Part shown: piece after piece, positions 47,137 through 55,401 of the stretch | How positions within the stretch are numbered: the first letter of the stretch is position 1 | How the letters are laid out: every line of letters begins with the position of its first letter | From: Salibaculum griseiflavum | Lineage (GTDB): Bacteria > Pseudomonadota > Alphaproteobacteria > Rhodobacterales > Rhodobacteraceae | Direction of reading: 5' to 3' | Assembly: GCF_003129565.1 (NCBI RefSeq) | Contig: NZ_QETF01000004.1 | Span: 62,001-126,000 of the forward strand | DNA length: 64,000 bases | Program-made: the position numbers and the translations under genes | The notes under the pieces: model-generated | The model's input: only the letters and a program-made list of their open reading frames with translations | What the model was told of the DNA's origin: nothing | Databases searched by the model: none

Positions 47137-47675
47137 TGGCCGGACAATCACATTACATCATGCCCCTGCCTGAGTTTGACGAGGCGCCAAAGCTGCTGAT
47201 CGTCATTTCACCCTACTACAAGGACATCGCCGACAATCTTCTGGCGGGGGCACGGGCGGAGATCGAAAAGGCCGGTGGCACCCACGAGACGATCGAAGTC
47301 CCCGGCGCGCTGGAGATTCCGACCGCAATCGGCATTGCCGAACGGATGAGCAATTTCGACGGCTACGTCGCCTTGGGCTGTGTCATTCGCGGTGAAACCA
47401 CCCATTACGAAACGGTGTGCAATGACAGTTCTCGGGCCCTGCAATTGTTGGGGCTGCAGGGCCTTTGCATTGGCAACGGCATCCTGACCGTGGAAAACCA
47501 CGAACAGGCCGCCGTGCGCGCCGACACGGCAGACCAGAACAAGGGCGGCGGGGCGGCCGCTGCGGCCTTGCACCTGATCGCGCTTGCCCGTAAGTGGGGC
47601 CGCGCCGAGAAGAAGGTCGGGTTCACCAGCGACATCCTTCTGGCCGGTTCAACCGACGGAAACAGCACGGCCTGA
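47136..47675 (+). CDS. ribH: 6,7-dimethyl-8-ribityllumazine synthase
   Basis: Condenses the RibB product with the pyrimidine precursor to form lumazine. It has 179 residues. The conserved VPGALEIPTAI and GCVIRGETTHYETVCND blocks carry the substrate site. NGILTVENHEQA follows, then a slightly extended C-terminus ending KVGFTSDILLAGST. The start shares the A of the RibBX TAA stop. The nusB gene follows after one base. Confidence 0.95.
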   Translation: MAGQSHYIMPLPEFDEAPKLLIVISPYYKDIADNLLAGARAEIEKAGGTHETIEVPGALEIPTAIGIAERMSNFDGYVALGCVIRGETTHYETVCNDSSRALQLLGLQGLCIGNGILTVENHEQAAVRADTADQNKGGGAAAAALHLIALARKWGRAEKKVGFTSDILLAGSTDGNSTA

Positions 47676-47676
47676 C

Positions 47677-48144
47677 ATGACCCTGTCCAACAACCAGAAA
47701 CGCAAGATGCGGTCCGCCGCGCGGCTTTACGCCGTTCAGGCCCTGTTCCAGATGGAAAGCAGCGGCCAGACGGTCGAGCAGGTGGCCCGCGAATTCGAGG
47801 ATCACCGTTTCGGCGCGGTCTACGAGGGCGACGAAATGGCCGAGGGCGACCCCGACCTGTTCCGGTCGCTGGTCGATGGGGCGGTGAACAACCAGGCCCG
47901 GATCGACCAGGCAACGGACCGGGCGCTGGTGGCCAAGTGGCCCATCGCGCGTATCGATCCGACCCTGCGCGCCCTGTTCCGGTCCGCCGGGGCCGAGTTC
48001 GTCGATGACGCCACGCCGCCAAAGGTGATCATCACCGAATATGTGGACGTTGCGCGGGCCTTCTTCCCCGAAGGAGAAGAACCGAAATTCGTCAACGCCG
48101 TGCTGGATCACATGGCACGGGAATTCCGGCCCGAGGCCTTCTGA
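47677..48144 (+). CDS. nusB: Transcription antitermination factor NusB
   Basis: RNA-binding factor of rRNA antitermination. It has 155 residues, all-helical; conserved features are RSAARLYAVQALFQMES at the N-terminus and IARIDPTLRALFRSAGAE with the typical helix pattern, then ITEYVDVARAFF. The ribH-nusB pairing is common in proteobacteria and supports the call. The ATG at 47677 is one base after the ribH stop. Confidence 0.95.
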   Translation: MTLSNNQKRKMRSAARLYAVQALFQMESSGQTVEQVAREFEDHRFGAVYEGDEMAEGDPDLFRSLVDGAVNNQARIDQATDRALVAKWPIARIDPTLRALFRSAGAEFVDDATPPKVIITEYVDVARAFFPEGEEPKFVNAVLDHMAREFRPEAF

Positions 48145-48226
48145 GATTTTGCACAGGTATCTGCGCATTATCTGACTTATGTGCGTCGATCGACATGGTT
48201 ATCTTCCTCGGCGAAAGGAACATGCC

Positions 48227-48724
48227 ATGACATATACTGCCCCTCCCGAGGCCCGGATCGGCCATATCCACCTGAAAGTCGCGGACCTGGACCGCGCTAT
48301 CGCCTTCTATTCGGGCGTGCTGGGCTTTGATGTCGTGCAGCGCTATGGGTCCGGTGCGGCCTTTCTTTCGGCTGGCGGCTATCACCACCATCTCGGCCTG
48401 AATACCTGGGAAAGCAAAGGCGGCACACCGCCGCCGCCAGGATCGACCGGGCTCTATCATACCGCGTTTCTCTATCCCGACCGGTCCAGCCTGGGCGCGG
48501 CCGTGCAGGCCGTTCTCGACGCGGGCATCCCACTGGACGGGGCCGCTGACCACGGGGTGAGCGAGGCGGTCTACCTGCGCGATCCGGATGGCAACGGGGT
48601 CGAGCTCTATCGCGACCGGCCCGAACCCGACTGGCCCCGCGACGAAGATGGTGGCCTGGCCATGGTCAACGCCCCGCTGGATGTCGCCGCGCTCATCGCC
48701 GAGGCCGATGCCGCCGCGTCATAA
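48227..48724 (+). CDS. VOC family (glyoxalase/extradiol dioxygenase-like) protein
   Basis: A 165-residue protein of the vicinal-oxygen-chelate fold with one module: IGHIHLKVADLDRAIAFYSGVLGFDV (to about 40), metal His near residue 13, HHHLGLNTWESKGG near 60, and YLRDPDGNGVELYRD containing the last metal-binding Glu. Catechol 2,3-dioxygenase-like; the substrate is unknown. AAAGGAA precedes the ATG at 48227; an ATG at 48179 is in frame but has no ribosome binding site. Confidence 0.85.
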   Translation: MTYTAPPEARIGHIHLKVADLDRAIAFYSGVLGFDVVQRYGSGAAFLSAGGYHHHLGLNTWESKGGTPPPPGSTGLYHTAFLYPDRSSLGAAVQAVLDAGIPLDGAADHGVSEAVYLRDPDGNGVELYRDRPEPDWPRDEDGGLAMVNAPLDVAALIAEADAAAS

Positions 48725-48846
48725 ATCTGAATCCGACTCACCGCATCCTGCGCGCCGGATCACCTCTGTCCCGCGGTGATCGCTGGCCTCGCGACACCTG
48801 TCCGTCCTCGTTTGGCCGCAGCCGGCACCCACCGGCACCCCTGAGA

Positions 48847-48878
48847 GCGCCCGGGTCCCCCTGGCCCGGGCGCATTTT
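48847..48878 (+). terminator. Rho-independent terminator downstream of the VOC gene
   Basis: A 9-bp stem GCGCCCGGG / CCCGGGCGC with a 9-nt loop and a following ATTTTC. It lies about 120 nt after the VOC stop and 60 nt before the aminotransferase gene. Confidence 0.7.
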
Positions 48879-48937
48879 CAATGGACCTTCCGGACCGCCG
48901 CGCCTAACGTCCCGATCACGACGCAAAGGACAGGACC

Positions 48938-49798
48938 ATGGCGACCGGCACAAATATCCGCACCTATTTCGATGGCACCTGGCACGATGGCGACATCTCG
49001 GTCATTCGCGCCGCCGATCACGGCGCCTGGCTTGGGTCCAACGTGTTCGACGGGGCACGGTTCGTGAACGGGCTGGCCCCTGATCTCGACAAGCATTGTG
49101 CCCGGGTCAATCGCTCGGCCGAGGCCCTGATGCTGACCCCGCACCTGTCCACCCAGGAGATCGTCGACATCGTCCACGAGGGGCTGAAAGCCTATCCGAA
49201 GGACGCCGCGGTCTATATCCGGCCCATGTATTGGGGCGTGGCCTGCGGCATGTCGGCCATCGTTCCGGGCGAGGGGCAACCGGGGTTCGCCATCTGCCTC
49301 GAGGAAATCCCCATGCCGCCCGCCGATCAGGCGATCCAGGTCACGACCACCCGGTTCCGCCGCCCGGTGCTGGAAGATGCGGTGGTCAATGCCAAGGCTG
49401 CCTGTCTTTACCCCAACAATGCCCGCATGCTGGCCGAGGCGCGCAGCCGCGGCTTTCACAACGCGCTGGTGGCCGATGCCATGGGCAACCTCGCCGAAAG
49501 CGCCACCGCCAATGTCTTCCTCGTGAAGGATGGCGAGGTCTTCACCCCGATCCCCAATGGCACTTTCCTGGCCGGGATCACCCGTGCCCGCCATATCGAA
49601 AACCTGCGCGCCGATGGCGTCACCGTTCATGAAACGGTGCTGAGTTTCGAGGATGCCCGGCAGGCTGACGAACTCTTTCTGTCCGGCAATATGACCAAGG
49701 TCATGCCGATCACGGCCTTCGACGATACCCGATACGAGGTCGGCCCCATCACCCGCCGCACCCGCGATCTCTACTGGGACTGGGCCGCGAGCGTGTGA
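48938..49798 (+). CDS. Class IV aminotransferase, branched-chain amino acid aminotransferase type
   Basis: A 286-residue PLP enzyme of fold type IV. The PLP lysine lies in AVVNAKAACLYPNN near residue 156, with the preceding RFRRP arginine and the AESATANVFLVKDG block near 186 that binds the cofactor phosphate. The length fits IlvE-like or D-amino acid/4-amino-4-deoxychorismate aminotransferase relatives; the IlvE-like assignment is the most common for this form. The promoter is behind a terminator, so it is transcribed separately. Confidence 0.85.
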   Translation: MATGTNIRTYFDGTWHDGDISVIRAADHGAWLGSNVFDGARFVNGLAPDLDKHCARVNRSAEALMLTPHLSTQEIVDIVHEGLKAYPKDAAVYIRPMYWGVACGMSAIVPGEGQPGFAICLEEIPMPPADQAIQVTTTRFRRPVLEDAVVNAKAACLYPNNARMLAEARSRGFHNALVADAMGNLAESATANVFLVKDGEVFTPIPNGTFLAGITRARHIENLRADGVTVHETVLSFEDARQADELFLSGNMTKVMPITAFDDTRYEVGPITRRTRDLYWDWAASV

Positions 49799-49854
49799 CA
49801 TCTTGCACGGGCCGGCGGCCTCGGTCACACTTGCCCGGCCAAGGGAGGGCACCA

Positions 49855-50310
49855 ATGCGCAAGTTTCTCGTCATTCTGGACGACAGCCGTGAATGCCTCA
49901 ACGCCATGCGGTTTGCTGCCATGCGTGCGGCCAAGTCGGGCGGCGGGGTCGAAATCCTGTCGATCATCCCGCCGGACGAATTCAACCACTGGATCGGCGT
50001 TGGCGAGGTGATGCGTGCCGAGGCCCGTGAACGCATCGAGGTGCATTTCGAGGTCTTCGCCAAGTGGATGCGCGACAAGCAGGGGATCGACCCCGAACTG
50101 GTCATCCGCGAGGGCGAGGCGGTCAAGGAAATCCTGGCACAGGTCAGGGAAGACCCAGAGATCGGCGTGCTCGTGCTGGGTGCGGGGACCGACAAGAAAG
50201 GGCCGGGGCCGTTGGTCACGCAGCTGACCAAGAATGCCGGATCGTTGCCGATCCCGATTACCATCGTGCCCGGTGACATGTCCAAAGAGCGGCTTGAAGC
50301 GATCACCTGA
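49855..50310 (+). CDS. Universal stress protein family (UspA) protein
   Basis: A 151-residue single Usp domain. It starts MRKFLVILDDSRECLNAMRFA, the first strand and helix of the fold, and has the C-terminal nucleotide-loop region LVLGAGTDKKGPGPLV, which is a degenerate form of the usual GxxGxnG(S/T) ATP-binding loop. AAGGGAGG precedes the ATG at 49855. Its function would be stress-related but is not specified. It follows the aminotransferase gene. Confidence 0.85.
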   Translation: MRKFLVILDDSRECLNAMRFAAMRAAKSGGGVEILSIIPPDEFNHWIGVGEVMRAEARERIEVHFEVFAKWMRDKQGIDPELVIREGEAVKEILAQVREDPEIGVLVLGAGTDKKGPGPLVTQLTKNAGSLPIPITIVPGDMSKERLEAIT

Positions 50311-50500
50311 AGCCGGACGCGCGTGGTTTCCGCGCTGTCGGATTCAAGGGATATGCTACTGAAGACACATTGAAAAATTCGTGACCGGCCGGCCCCTTTT
50401 CGTGGCGCCGGCGGGGCACCACGTCTGTGCCAAGCCGCAGCGGAAGGCTGTGGTTGTATTGTAAATCCAATCCGCCCGAACAGGGCAGAAAGGACACGAC

Positions 50501-50845
50501 ATGTTTGACAAGAAATGGATCTATGCCTCTGCCGCCGCCGTGATGACCACCGCTGGCGTTGCAACGGCCGACACCTATTTCGGCCTCACCGGCGTGATGG
50601 AGGAAGATTCCTCGCTGATGATCGAGACCGTGACGGCCGACAGCGCGGGTGTTCTGGAGATCTATGACTATCATACCGGAGAACGCGGTGAATTGCTCGC
50701 GACCGAGCCGCTGAATGCGGGTGCGAACAACGACGTTCTGGTCGATCTCGGGGCCGCGCCGCGCGGCGATGTTCTTGCTGTCGTGATGATCGACGGCGAG
50801 ATGGCCGCGATGGCTGAAATCGAGCTTGAGGACGACGACATGTAA
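50501..50845 (+). CDS. Small exported protein of unknown function
   Basis: A 114-residue protein with a signal peptide MFDKKWIYASAAAVMTTAGVATA. The mature part is acidic and beta-rich (TYFGLTGVMEEDSSLMIETVTAD, then several Asp/Glu pairs at the C-terminus). AAAGGACAC precedes the ATG at 50501. A terminator follows, so it is a single transcription unit. I do not recognise the family. Confidence 0.7.
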   Translation: MFDKKWIYASAAAVMTTAGVATADTYFGLTGVMEEDSSLMIETVTADSAGVLEIYDYHTGERGELLATEPLNAGANNDVLVDLGAAPRGDVLAVVMIDGEMAAMAEIELEDDDM

Positions 50846-50869
50846 CCGATGCAGGCTCACCTGCGACTT

Positions 50870-50901
50870 GGGGCCGGTCCTTTCGGGGCCGGCCCCTCTT
50901 C
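50870..50901 (+). terminator. Rho-independent terminator of the small exported protein gene
   Basis: An 8-bp stem GGGGCCGG / CCGGCCCC with an 11-nt loop, followed by TCTTCATT. It lies 25 nt after the stop codon. Confidence 0.7.
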
Positions 50902-50927
50902 ATTGGTGGGGTGCCGAAATCACGAGA

Positions 50928-50942
50928 TTGGAACCGTTCTAA
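50928..50942. promoter_or_regulatory. Irr (ICE)-like palindrome upstream of nfu
   Basis: TTGGAA-N3-TTCTAA. The Irr box in alphaproteobacteria is described as TTAGAA-N3-TTCTAA, so one position differs (G for A). It is centred about 67 bp before the Nfu start. Iron control of an Fe-S carrier would make sense. Binding is inference. Confidence 0.4.
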
Positions 50943-51001
50943 ATCTTGACTTCGGCCCTTGGCGCGCGCATATCTGACCTGCGCGATAAGGATTAGACCA
51001 G

Positions 51002-51562
51002 ATGTTCATACAGACCGAATCCACACCGAACCCGGCCACCCTGAAATTCCTGCCTGGACAGGCCGTTCTGGACAGCGGCACCGCGGATTTTCCGACCGAG
51101 GATGCTGCCGGAACCAGCCCATTGGCGCGCCGTATCTTTGCGGTCGAAGGTGTCACGGGCGTCTTTTTCGGCACCGATTTCGTGACGGTGACGAAGGCCG
51201 ATGCGGTCGAGTGGGACCACGTGAAGCCCGCGATCCTGGGCGCCATCATGGAGCATTACCAGTCCGGCGCCCCGGTGATCGAGGGTGAGCGTGCCGCCTC
51301 GGCCCATGCCGAGCACGAGGGCGAGGATGGCCAGATCGTCGACCAGATCAAGGAATTGCTGGATACCCGTGTGCGCCCCGCCGTGGCTCAGGATGGCGGC
51401 GACATCACCTTCCACGGGTTCGACCGTGGCATCGTCTACCTGCATATGCAGGGCGCTTGTGCCGGTTGCCCTTCGTCGACGCTGACGCTCAAGATGGGGA
51501 TCGAGAACCTGCTGCGCCATTACATCCCCGAAGTGATCGAGGTGCGGCCTGTTGCGGCCTGA
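51002..51562 (+). CDS. Nfu-type iron-sulfur cluster carrier protein
   Basis: A 186-residue two-domain protein. The N-terminal Nfu_N domain (1-90) begins MFIQTESTPNPATLKFLPG. The C-terminal NifU-like domain has the cluster-binding CxxC in GACAGCPSSTLTLKMGIE near residues 155-158. It delivers Fe-S clusters to target enzymes; the aconitase/succinate-dehydrogenase type clients fit the context. tsaB follows with a short overlap. Confidence 0.92.
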   Translation: MFIQTESTPNPATLKFLPGQAVLDSGTADFPTEDAAGTSPLARRIFAVEGVTGVFFGTDFVTVTKADAVEWDHVKPAILGAIMEHYQSGAPVIEGERAASAHAEHEGEDGQIVDQIKELLDTRVRPAVAQDGGDITFHGFDRGIVYLHMQGACAGCPSSTLTLKMGIENLLRHYIPEVIEVRPVAA

Positions 51563-52133
51563 CCCGGCGATCCTGGTTTTCGACACATCGGCGGCGCATT
51601 GCGCCGCCGCTTTGCTGTGCGGTGACGAGATCGCCGACCTGCGCATCGAAGACATGGCGCGCGGGCAGGGCGAGCGTCTGATGGGCTTGCTGGAGGAGGT
51701 GCTGACCGGGGCCGGCATGAGTTGGTCGGACCTGTCGGCGCTTGCGGTTGGCACCGGCCCGGGCAACTTCACCGGCATCCGGATCTCGGTCAGCGCGGCC
51801 CGTGGTCTCGCGTTGGGCCTCGGCATCCCGGCGATTGGCGTCACCACGCTCGAGGCGCTGGCCCACGGGCGGCCGCGCCCGGTTTCCGTCGCGCTGCCCG
51901 CGCCCCGTGACCAGTCCTATCGCCAGGAGTTTGATGCCTCGAGCGCCGGTGCCGCCCGGCTCGACACGCGCCCGGCTCCTGCGCCTGACTGGTCTGCGAC
52001 CCTGACGGCCATGGCTCGGATCGCGGCGGGCCGCCTGGCCGAGGGCGTCGGACAGGCGCGTCCCGTGCCATGCTATGTGCGCCCGCCCGATGCCGCACCG
52101 GCCCGCGACACCGGCCCGAAGATCCTGACATGA
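51552..52133 (+). CDS. tsaB: tRNA threonylcarbamoyladenosine biosynthesis protein TsaB (YeaZ)
   Basis: Component of t6A tRNA modification with TsaD and TsaE. It has 193 residues. ASKHA-type N-terminal motifs are ILVFDTSAAHCAAALLCG and the VGTGPGNFTGIRI phosphate loop near residue 74. The length is slightly under the usual 220-230. The start is a TTG at 51552 that overlaps the Nfu stop, the only in-frame candidate close to the first conserved strand. rimI follows in an ATGA overlap, the usual tsaB-rimI pairing. Confidence 0.88.
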   Translation: MRPDPAILVFDTSAAHCAAALLCGDEIADLRIEDMARGQGERLMGLLEEVLTGAGMSWSDLSALAVGTGPGNFTGIRISVSAARGLALGLGIPAIGVTTLEALAHGRPRPVSVALPAPRDQSYRQEFDASSAGAARLDTRPAPAPDWSATLTAMARIAAGRLAEGVGQARPVPCYVRPPDAAPARDTGPKILT

Positions 52134-52540
52134 CGCCCGCGGACATGGCCGTCTTGATGGCCCGTGCGATGCCTGATGCGCGGCCCTGGTCCGAGGCGGA
52201 ATTCGCCGACCTTGCCGCGCGACCGGGCACGATCCTGACCGGCGATGCCCGCGTTCTCGTCATCGGGCAGGTGGTCGCCGAAGAGGCGGAAATCTTCATG
52301 GTGCTGACCGATCCTGCGCATCGGCGGACGGGTCTTGCCAGGGACGCCCTCGCGCGGTTCGAGCAGGCCGCGCGGGAGGCGGGCGCGATCCGGACGATTC
52401 TCGATGTGGCGGCCGACAATGACGCGGCGCGTGCGCTCTATGATCGCGCTGGCTATGTCTGCATCGCCGAGCGGCGGGCCTATTACCCGCGTCCGGAGGG
52501 CGACGCTGTCGCGGCGCATATGCTGGAAAAACGGCTCTGA
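52130..52540 (+). CDS. rimI: GNAT-family ribosomal protein S18 alanine acetyltransferase-like protein
   Basis: A 136-residue N-acetyltransferase. The acetyl-CoA loop is in LTDPAHRRTGLARDAL (the R/Q-x-x-G-x-A pattern) near residue 65, and the C-terminal region ALYDRAGYVCIAERRAYY is typical of RimI. Coupled with tsaB (ATGA). The start at 52130 is chosen; a longer upstream frame overlaps tsaB entirely. Confidence 0.88.
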   Translation: MTPADMAVLMARAMPDARPWSEAEFADLAARPGTILTGDARVLVIGQVVAEEAEIFMVLTDPAHRRTGLARDALARFEQAAREAGAIRTILDVAADNDAARALYDRAGYVCIAERRAYYPRPEGDAVAAHMLEKRL

Positions 52541-52697
52541 CCCGGCGTCAGTCCGGCCAGTTGCCGCAGGCGCGGCAAAAACCGGTTGACCCCCGCCCGT
52601 CCCCGTTGCCTAAATTGCGCATGATAGCGAACTGCTCGCTTCACGCCGGTGACGGCCTCGAAGGCCGCGCCGCATAACAAGAACCTGGGAGATATAC

Positions 52698-53696
52698 ATG
52701 ACCCTCATGACGAAATTCCTTGGCGCGTCCGCCGCGCTGGCCCTGTCCGCCGGCGCCGCGCTGGCCGATCCCGCGATCATCTTCGACCTGGGCGGCAAGT
52801 TCGACAAGTCGTTCAACGAATCCGCCCATAACGGTGCACAGCGCTGGGCCGAGGAAACCGGAGAATCCTACAACGAGTTCGAAATCCAGTCCGACGCGCA
52901 GCGTGAACAGGCGATCCGCCGCTTCGCCGAGAACGGCAACAACCCGGTCGTCATGGCCGGTTTCTCCTGGGCGACCCCGCTGGCCGAGGCCGCCGGTGAC
53001 TACCCCGATACCAAGTTCGTCATCATCGACGGCGTGGTCGAGGCCGAAAACGTGCAATCCGTGCTCTTCGCTGAAGAGCAGGGCTCCTACCTCGTGGGCA
53101 TGATGGCCGCCATGGCGTCTGAATCCGGCACGGTCGGCTTCATCGGGGGCATGGATATCCCGCTGATCCGTAACTTCGCCTGCGGCTATGCCCAGGGCGT
53201 GAAGGCCGTCAACGAAGACGCCGAGGTCATCGCCAACATGACCGGCACCACCCCGGCTGCATGGAACGACCCCGTGAAAGGCTCTGAACTGACCCGCGCC
53301 CAGATCAGCCAGGGCGCCGACGTGGTCTATGCCGCTGCCGGTGGCACCGGCGTGGGTGTCCTGCAGACCGCCGCCGACGAGGGCATCCTGTCGATCGGCG
53401 TGGACAGCAACCAGAACTACCTGCATCCGGGCCAGGTTCTGACCTCGATGATGAAGCGCGTGGACAACGTCGTCTACCAGAGCTTCATGACCGGTGAGGA
53501 CATCGAAACCGGCGGCCTGCGCATCATGACGCTGGACAATGGCGGCGTCGGCTACGCGCTGGACGAGAACAACGCGGAACTGGTCACCGACGAGATGAAG
53601 GCCGCCGTGGACGAGGCCGCCGCTGCCATCGCCGCTGGCGAAATCTCGGTGCACAACTACAACAGCGACGAAAGCTGCCCGGTGATGAGCTTCTGA
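52698..53696 (+). CDS. BMP/PnrA-type substrate-binding protein of a nucleoside ABC transporter
   Basis: A periplasmic binding protein of 332 residues with signal peptide MTLMTKFLGASAALALSAGAALA. The BMP-family opening ADPAIIFDLGGKFDKSFNES is present, and the ligand region with GFIGGMDIPLIRNFACGY is typical. PnrA-type proteins bind purine nucleosides, and the downstream purine nucleoside phosphorylase supports a nucleoside substrate. GGGAG precedes the ATG at 52698. Confidence 0.92.
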   Translation: MTLMTKFLGASAALALSAGAALADPAIIFDLGGKFDKSFNESAHNGAQRWAEETGESYNEFEIQSDAQREQAIRRFAENGNNPVVMAGFSWATPLAEAAGDYPDTKFVIIDGVVEAENVQSVLFAEEQGSYLVGMMAAMASESGTVGFIGGMDIPLIRNFACGYAQGVKAVNEDAEVIANMTGTTPAAWNDPVKGSELTRAQISQGADVVYAAAGGTGVGVLQTAADEGILSIGVDSNQNYLHPGQVLTSMMKRVDNVVYQSFMTGEDIETGGLRIMTLDNGGVGYALDENNAELVTDEMKAAVDEAAAAIAAGEISVHNYNSDESCPVMSF

Positions 53697-53722
53697 AGCT
53701 CGGCCGCGGATTGAAAAGGGCC

Positions 53723-53752
53723 GGGGCCGCGCTGAGGGATCGGCGCGGCCCC
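53723..53752 (+). other. Hairpin between the binding protein and ATPase genes
   Basis: A perfect 10-bp stem GGGGCCGCGC / GCGCGGCCCC with a 10-nt loop, in the 98-nt gap between the binding-protein stop and the ATPase start. No T-run follows, so a stabiliser or partial attenuator is more likely than a full terminator. The same type of element lies in the same place in the sugar ABC operon at 11.8 kb. Confidence 0.6.
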
Positions 53753-53794
53753 GCGCGCTAGGGGCGGAACGGCCCCCAGGGGAGAGGGACAGTC

Positions 53795-55399
53795 ATGAGC
53801 GAGACCGCACCCGCCATCGAGCTGAAGGGCATTTCCAAGTCCTTCGGGCCGGTCCAGGCGAACAAGGATATCTCGATCCGGGTCATGCCCGGCACGATCC
53901 ACGGGATCATCGGCGAAAACGGCGCGGGCAAGTCGACGCTGATGTCGATCCTCTACGGCTTCTACAAGGCGGATGCCGGCGAAATCTTCATCAACGGGAA
54001 GAAGACCGAGATTCCCGACAGCCAGTCGGCGATCGCCGCCGGGATCGGCATGGTGTTCCAGCATTTCAAACTGGTGAAAGTGTTCACCGTGCTGGAAAAC
54101 GTGGTGCTGGGCGCCGAAGACGGCGAGATGCTGACCCCGTCGCTGGTCAAGGCGCGCGACGAGCTGACCAACCTGGCCCAGGAATACGGCTTGAACGTGG
54201 ACCCCGATGCCCTGATCGAAGAGATCGGCGTCGGCATGCAGCAGCGGGTCGAAATCCTCAAGGCGCTCTACCGCCAGGCCGATATCCTGATCCTGGACGA
54301 ACCGACCGGGGTGCTGACCCCCGCAGAGGCGGATCAGCTGTTCCGTATTCTCGCCCGGCTCAAGGAAGAGGGAAAGACGATCATCCTGATCACGCACAAG
54401 CTGCGCGAGATCATGGAAATCACCGATACGGTCAGCGTCATGCGCCGCGGCGAGATGACCGCGACGGTCAAGACCGCCGATACCAACCCCGCCGAACTGG
54501 CCGAGCTGATGGTCGGCCGCAAGGTGCTGCTGCGCGTCGACAAGACCCCCGCCAAACCCCGCGAAACCGTGGTCGAGGTGCGCGGCCTGAACGTGACGGA
54601 CAGTGCGGGTGTGCACCGCGTCAAGGATGTCAGCTTCGAGATTCGGGGCGGCGAGATATTGGGCATCGCCGGCGTGGCGGGCAACGGCCAGTCCGAGCTT
54701 CTGGAGGTTCTGGGCGGCTACGAGAAGGCCACCGGCGAGATTCTGATCAACGGTCAGGCCATCGACCTGACCGGTGCCCATTCCGACGGGCAAAGCCGCC
54801 GCAAGCGCGGCATCGCCCATGTGCCCGAGGATCGCCAGAACGAAGGCCTGATCATGGATTTCCAGGCCTGGGAGAACATGGCGTTCGGTTATCATCATGA
54901 TCCGAACTACCAGAAGAATCCCCTGCTCATGGACAATCGGAAGATCCGCGACGAAACCCAGGCCAAGATGGAGCGCTTCGACGTGCGCCCGCCGAACCCC
55001 GACCTGATGGCCAAGAGCTTTTCGGGCGGCAACCAGCAGAAGATCGTCCTGGCCCGAGAGATCGAGCGCAACCCGGACCTCCTCCTGGTGGGGCAGCCGA
55101 CGCGCGGGGTCGATATCGGCGCCATCGAATTCATCCACCAGCGCATCATCGAGCTGCGCGACGAGGGCAAGGCGATCCTGCTGGTCTCGGTGGAGCTGGA
55201 CGAAATCCTCGGTCTTTCGGACCGGATCGCGGTCATGTTCGACGGCCGGATCATGGGCGAACGCCTGCCCGAGGAAACCGATGAAAAGGAACTGGGCCTG
55301 CTGATGGCCGGGATCACCGACACCAAGACGGATCATTCCGTCGCGGAGGTCGAGGCGCAGCTGGCCAATGCGGGCGGCGCACCGCGCAAGGAGGTCTGA
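53795..55399 (+). CDS. Nucleoside/BMP-type ABC transporter double ATP-binding protein
   Basis: A 534-residue protein with two ATPase halves. The first Walker A is GENGAGKST near residue 42 and the second half carries GVAGNGQSE near 295. In the first half ILILDEPTGVLTP is the Walker B. The second half has SFSGGNQQKIVLARE as signature and RGVDIGAIEFIHQ near Walker B. This tandem form is standard for RbsA/YufO-type importers. Confidence 0.94.
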   Translation: MSETAPAIELKGISKSFGPVQANKDISIRVMPGTIHGIIGENGAGKSTLMSILYGFYKADAGEIFINGKKTEIPDSQSAIAAGIGMVFQHFKLVKVFTVLENVVLGAEDGEMLTPSLVKARDELTNLAQEYGLNVDPDALIEEIGVGMQQRVEILKALYRQADILILDEPTGVLTPAEADQLFRILARLKEEGKTIILITHKLREIMEITDTVSVMRRGEMTATVKTADTNPAELAELMVGRKVLLRVDKTPAKPRETVVEVRGLNVTDSAGVHRVKDVSFEIRGGEILGIAGVAGNGQSELLEVLGGYEKATGEILINGQAIDLTGAHSDGQSRRKRGIAHVPEDRQNEGLIMDFQAWENMAFGYHHDPNYQKNPLLMDNRKIRDETQAKMERFDVRPPNPDLMAKSFSGGNQQKIVLAREIERNPDLLLVGQPTRGVDIGAIEFIHQRIIELRDEGKAILLVSVELDEILGLSDRIAVMFDGRIMGERLPEETDEKELGLLMAGITDTKTDHSVAEVEAQLANAGGAPRKEV

Positions 55400-55401
55400 A
55401 G

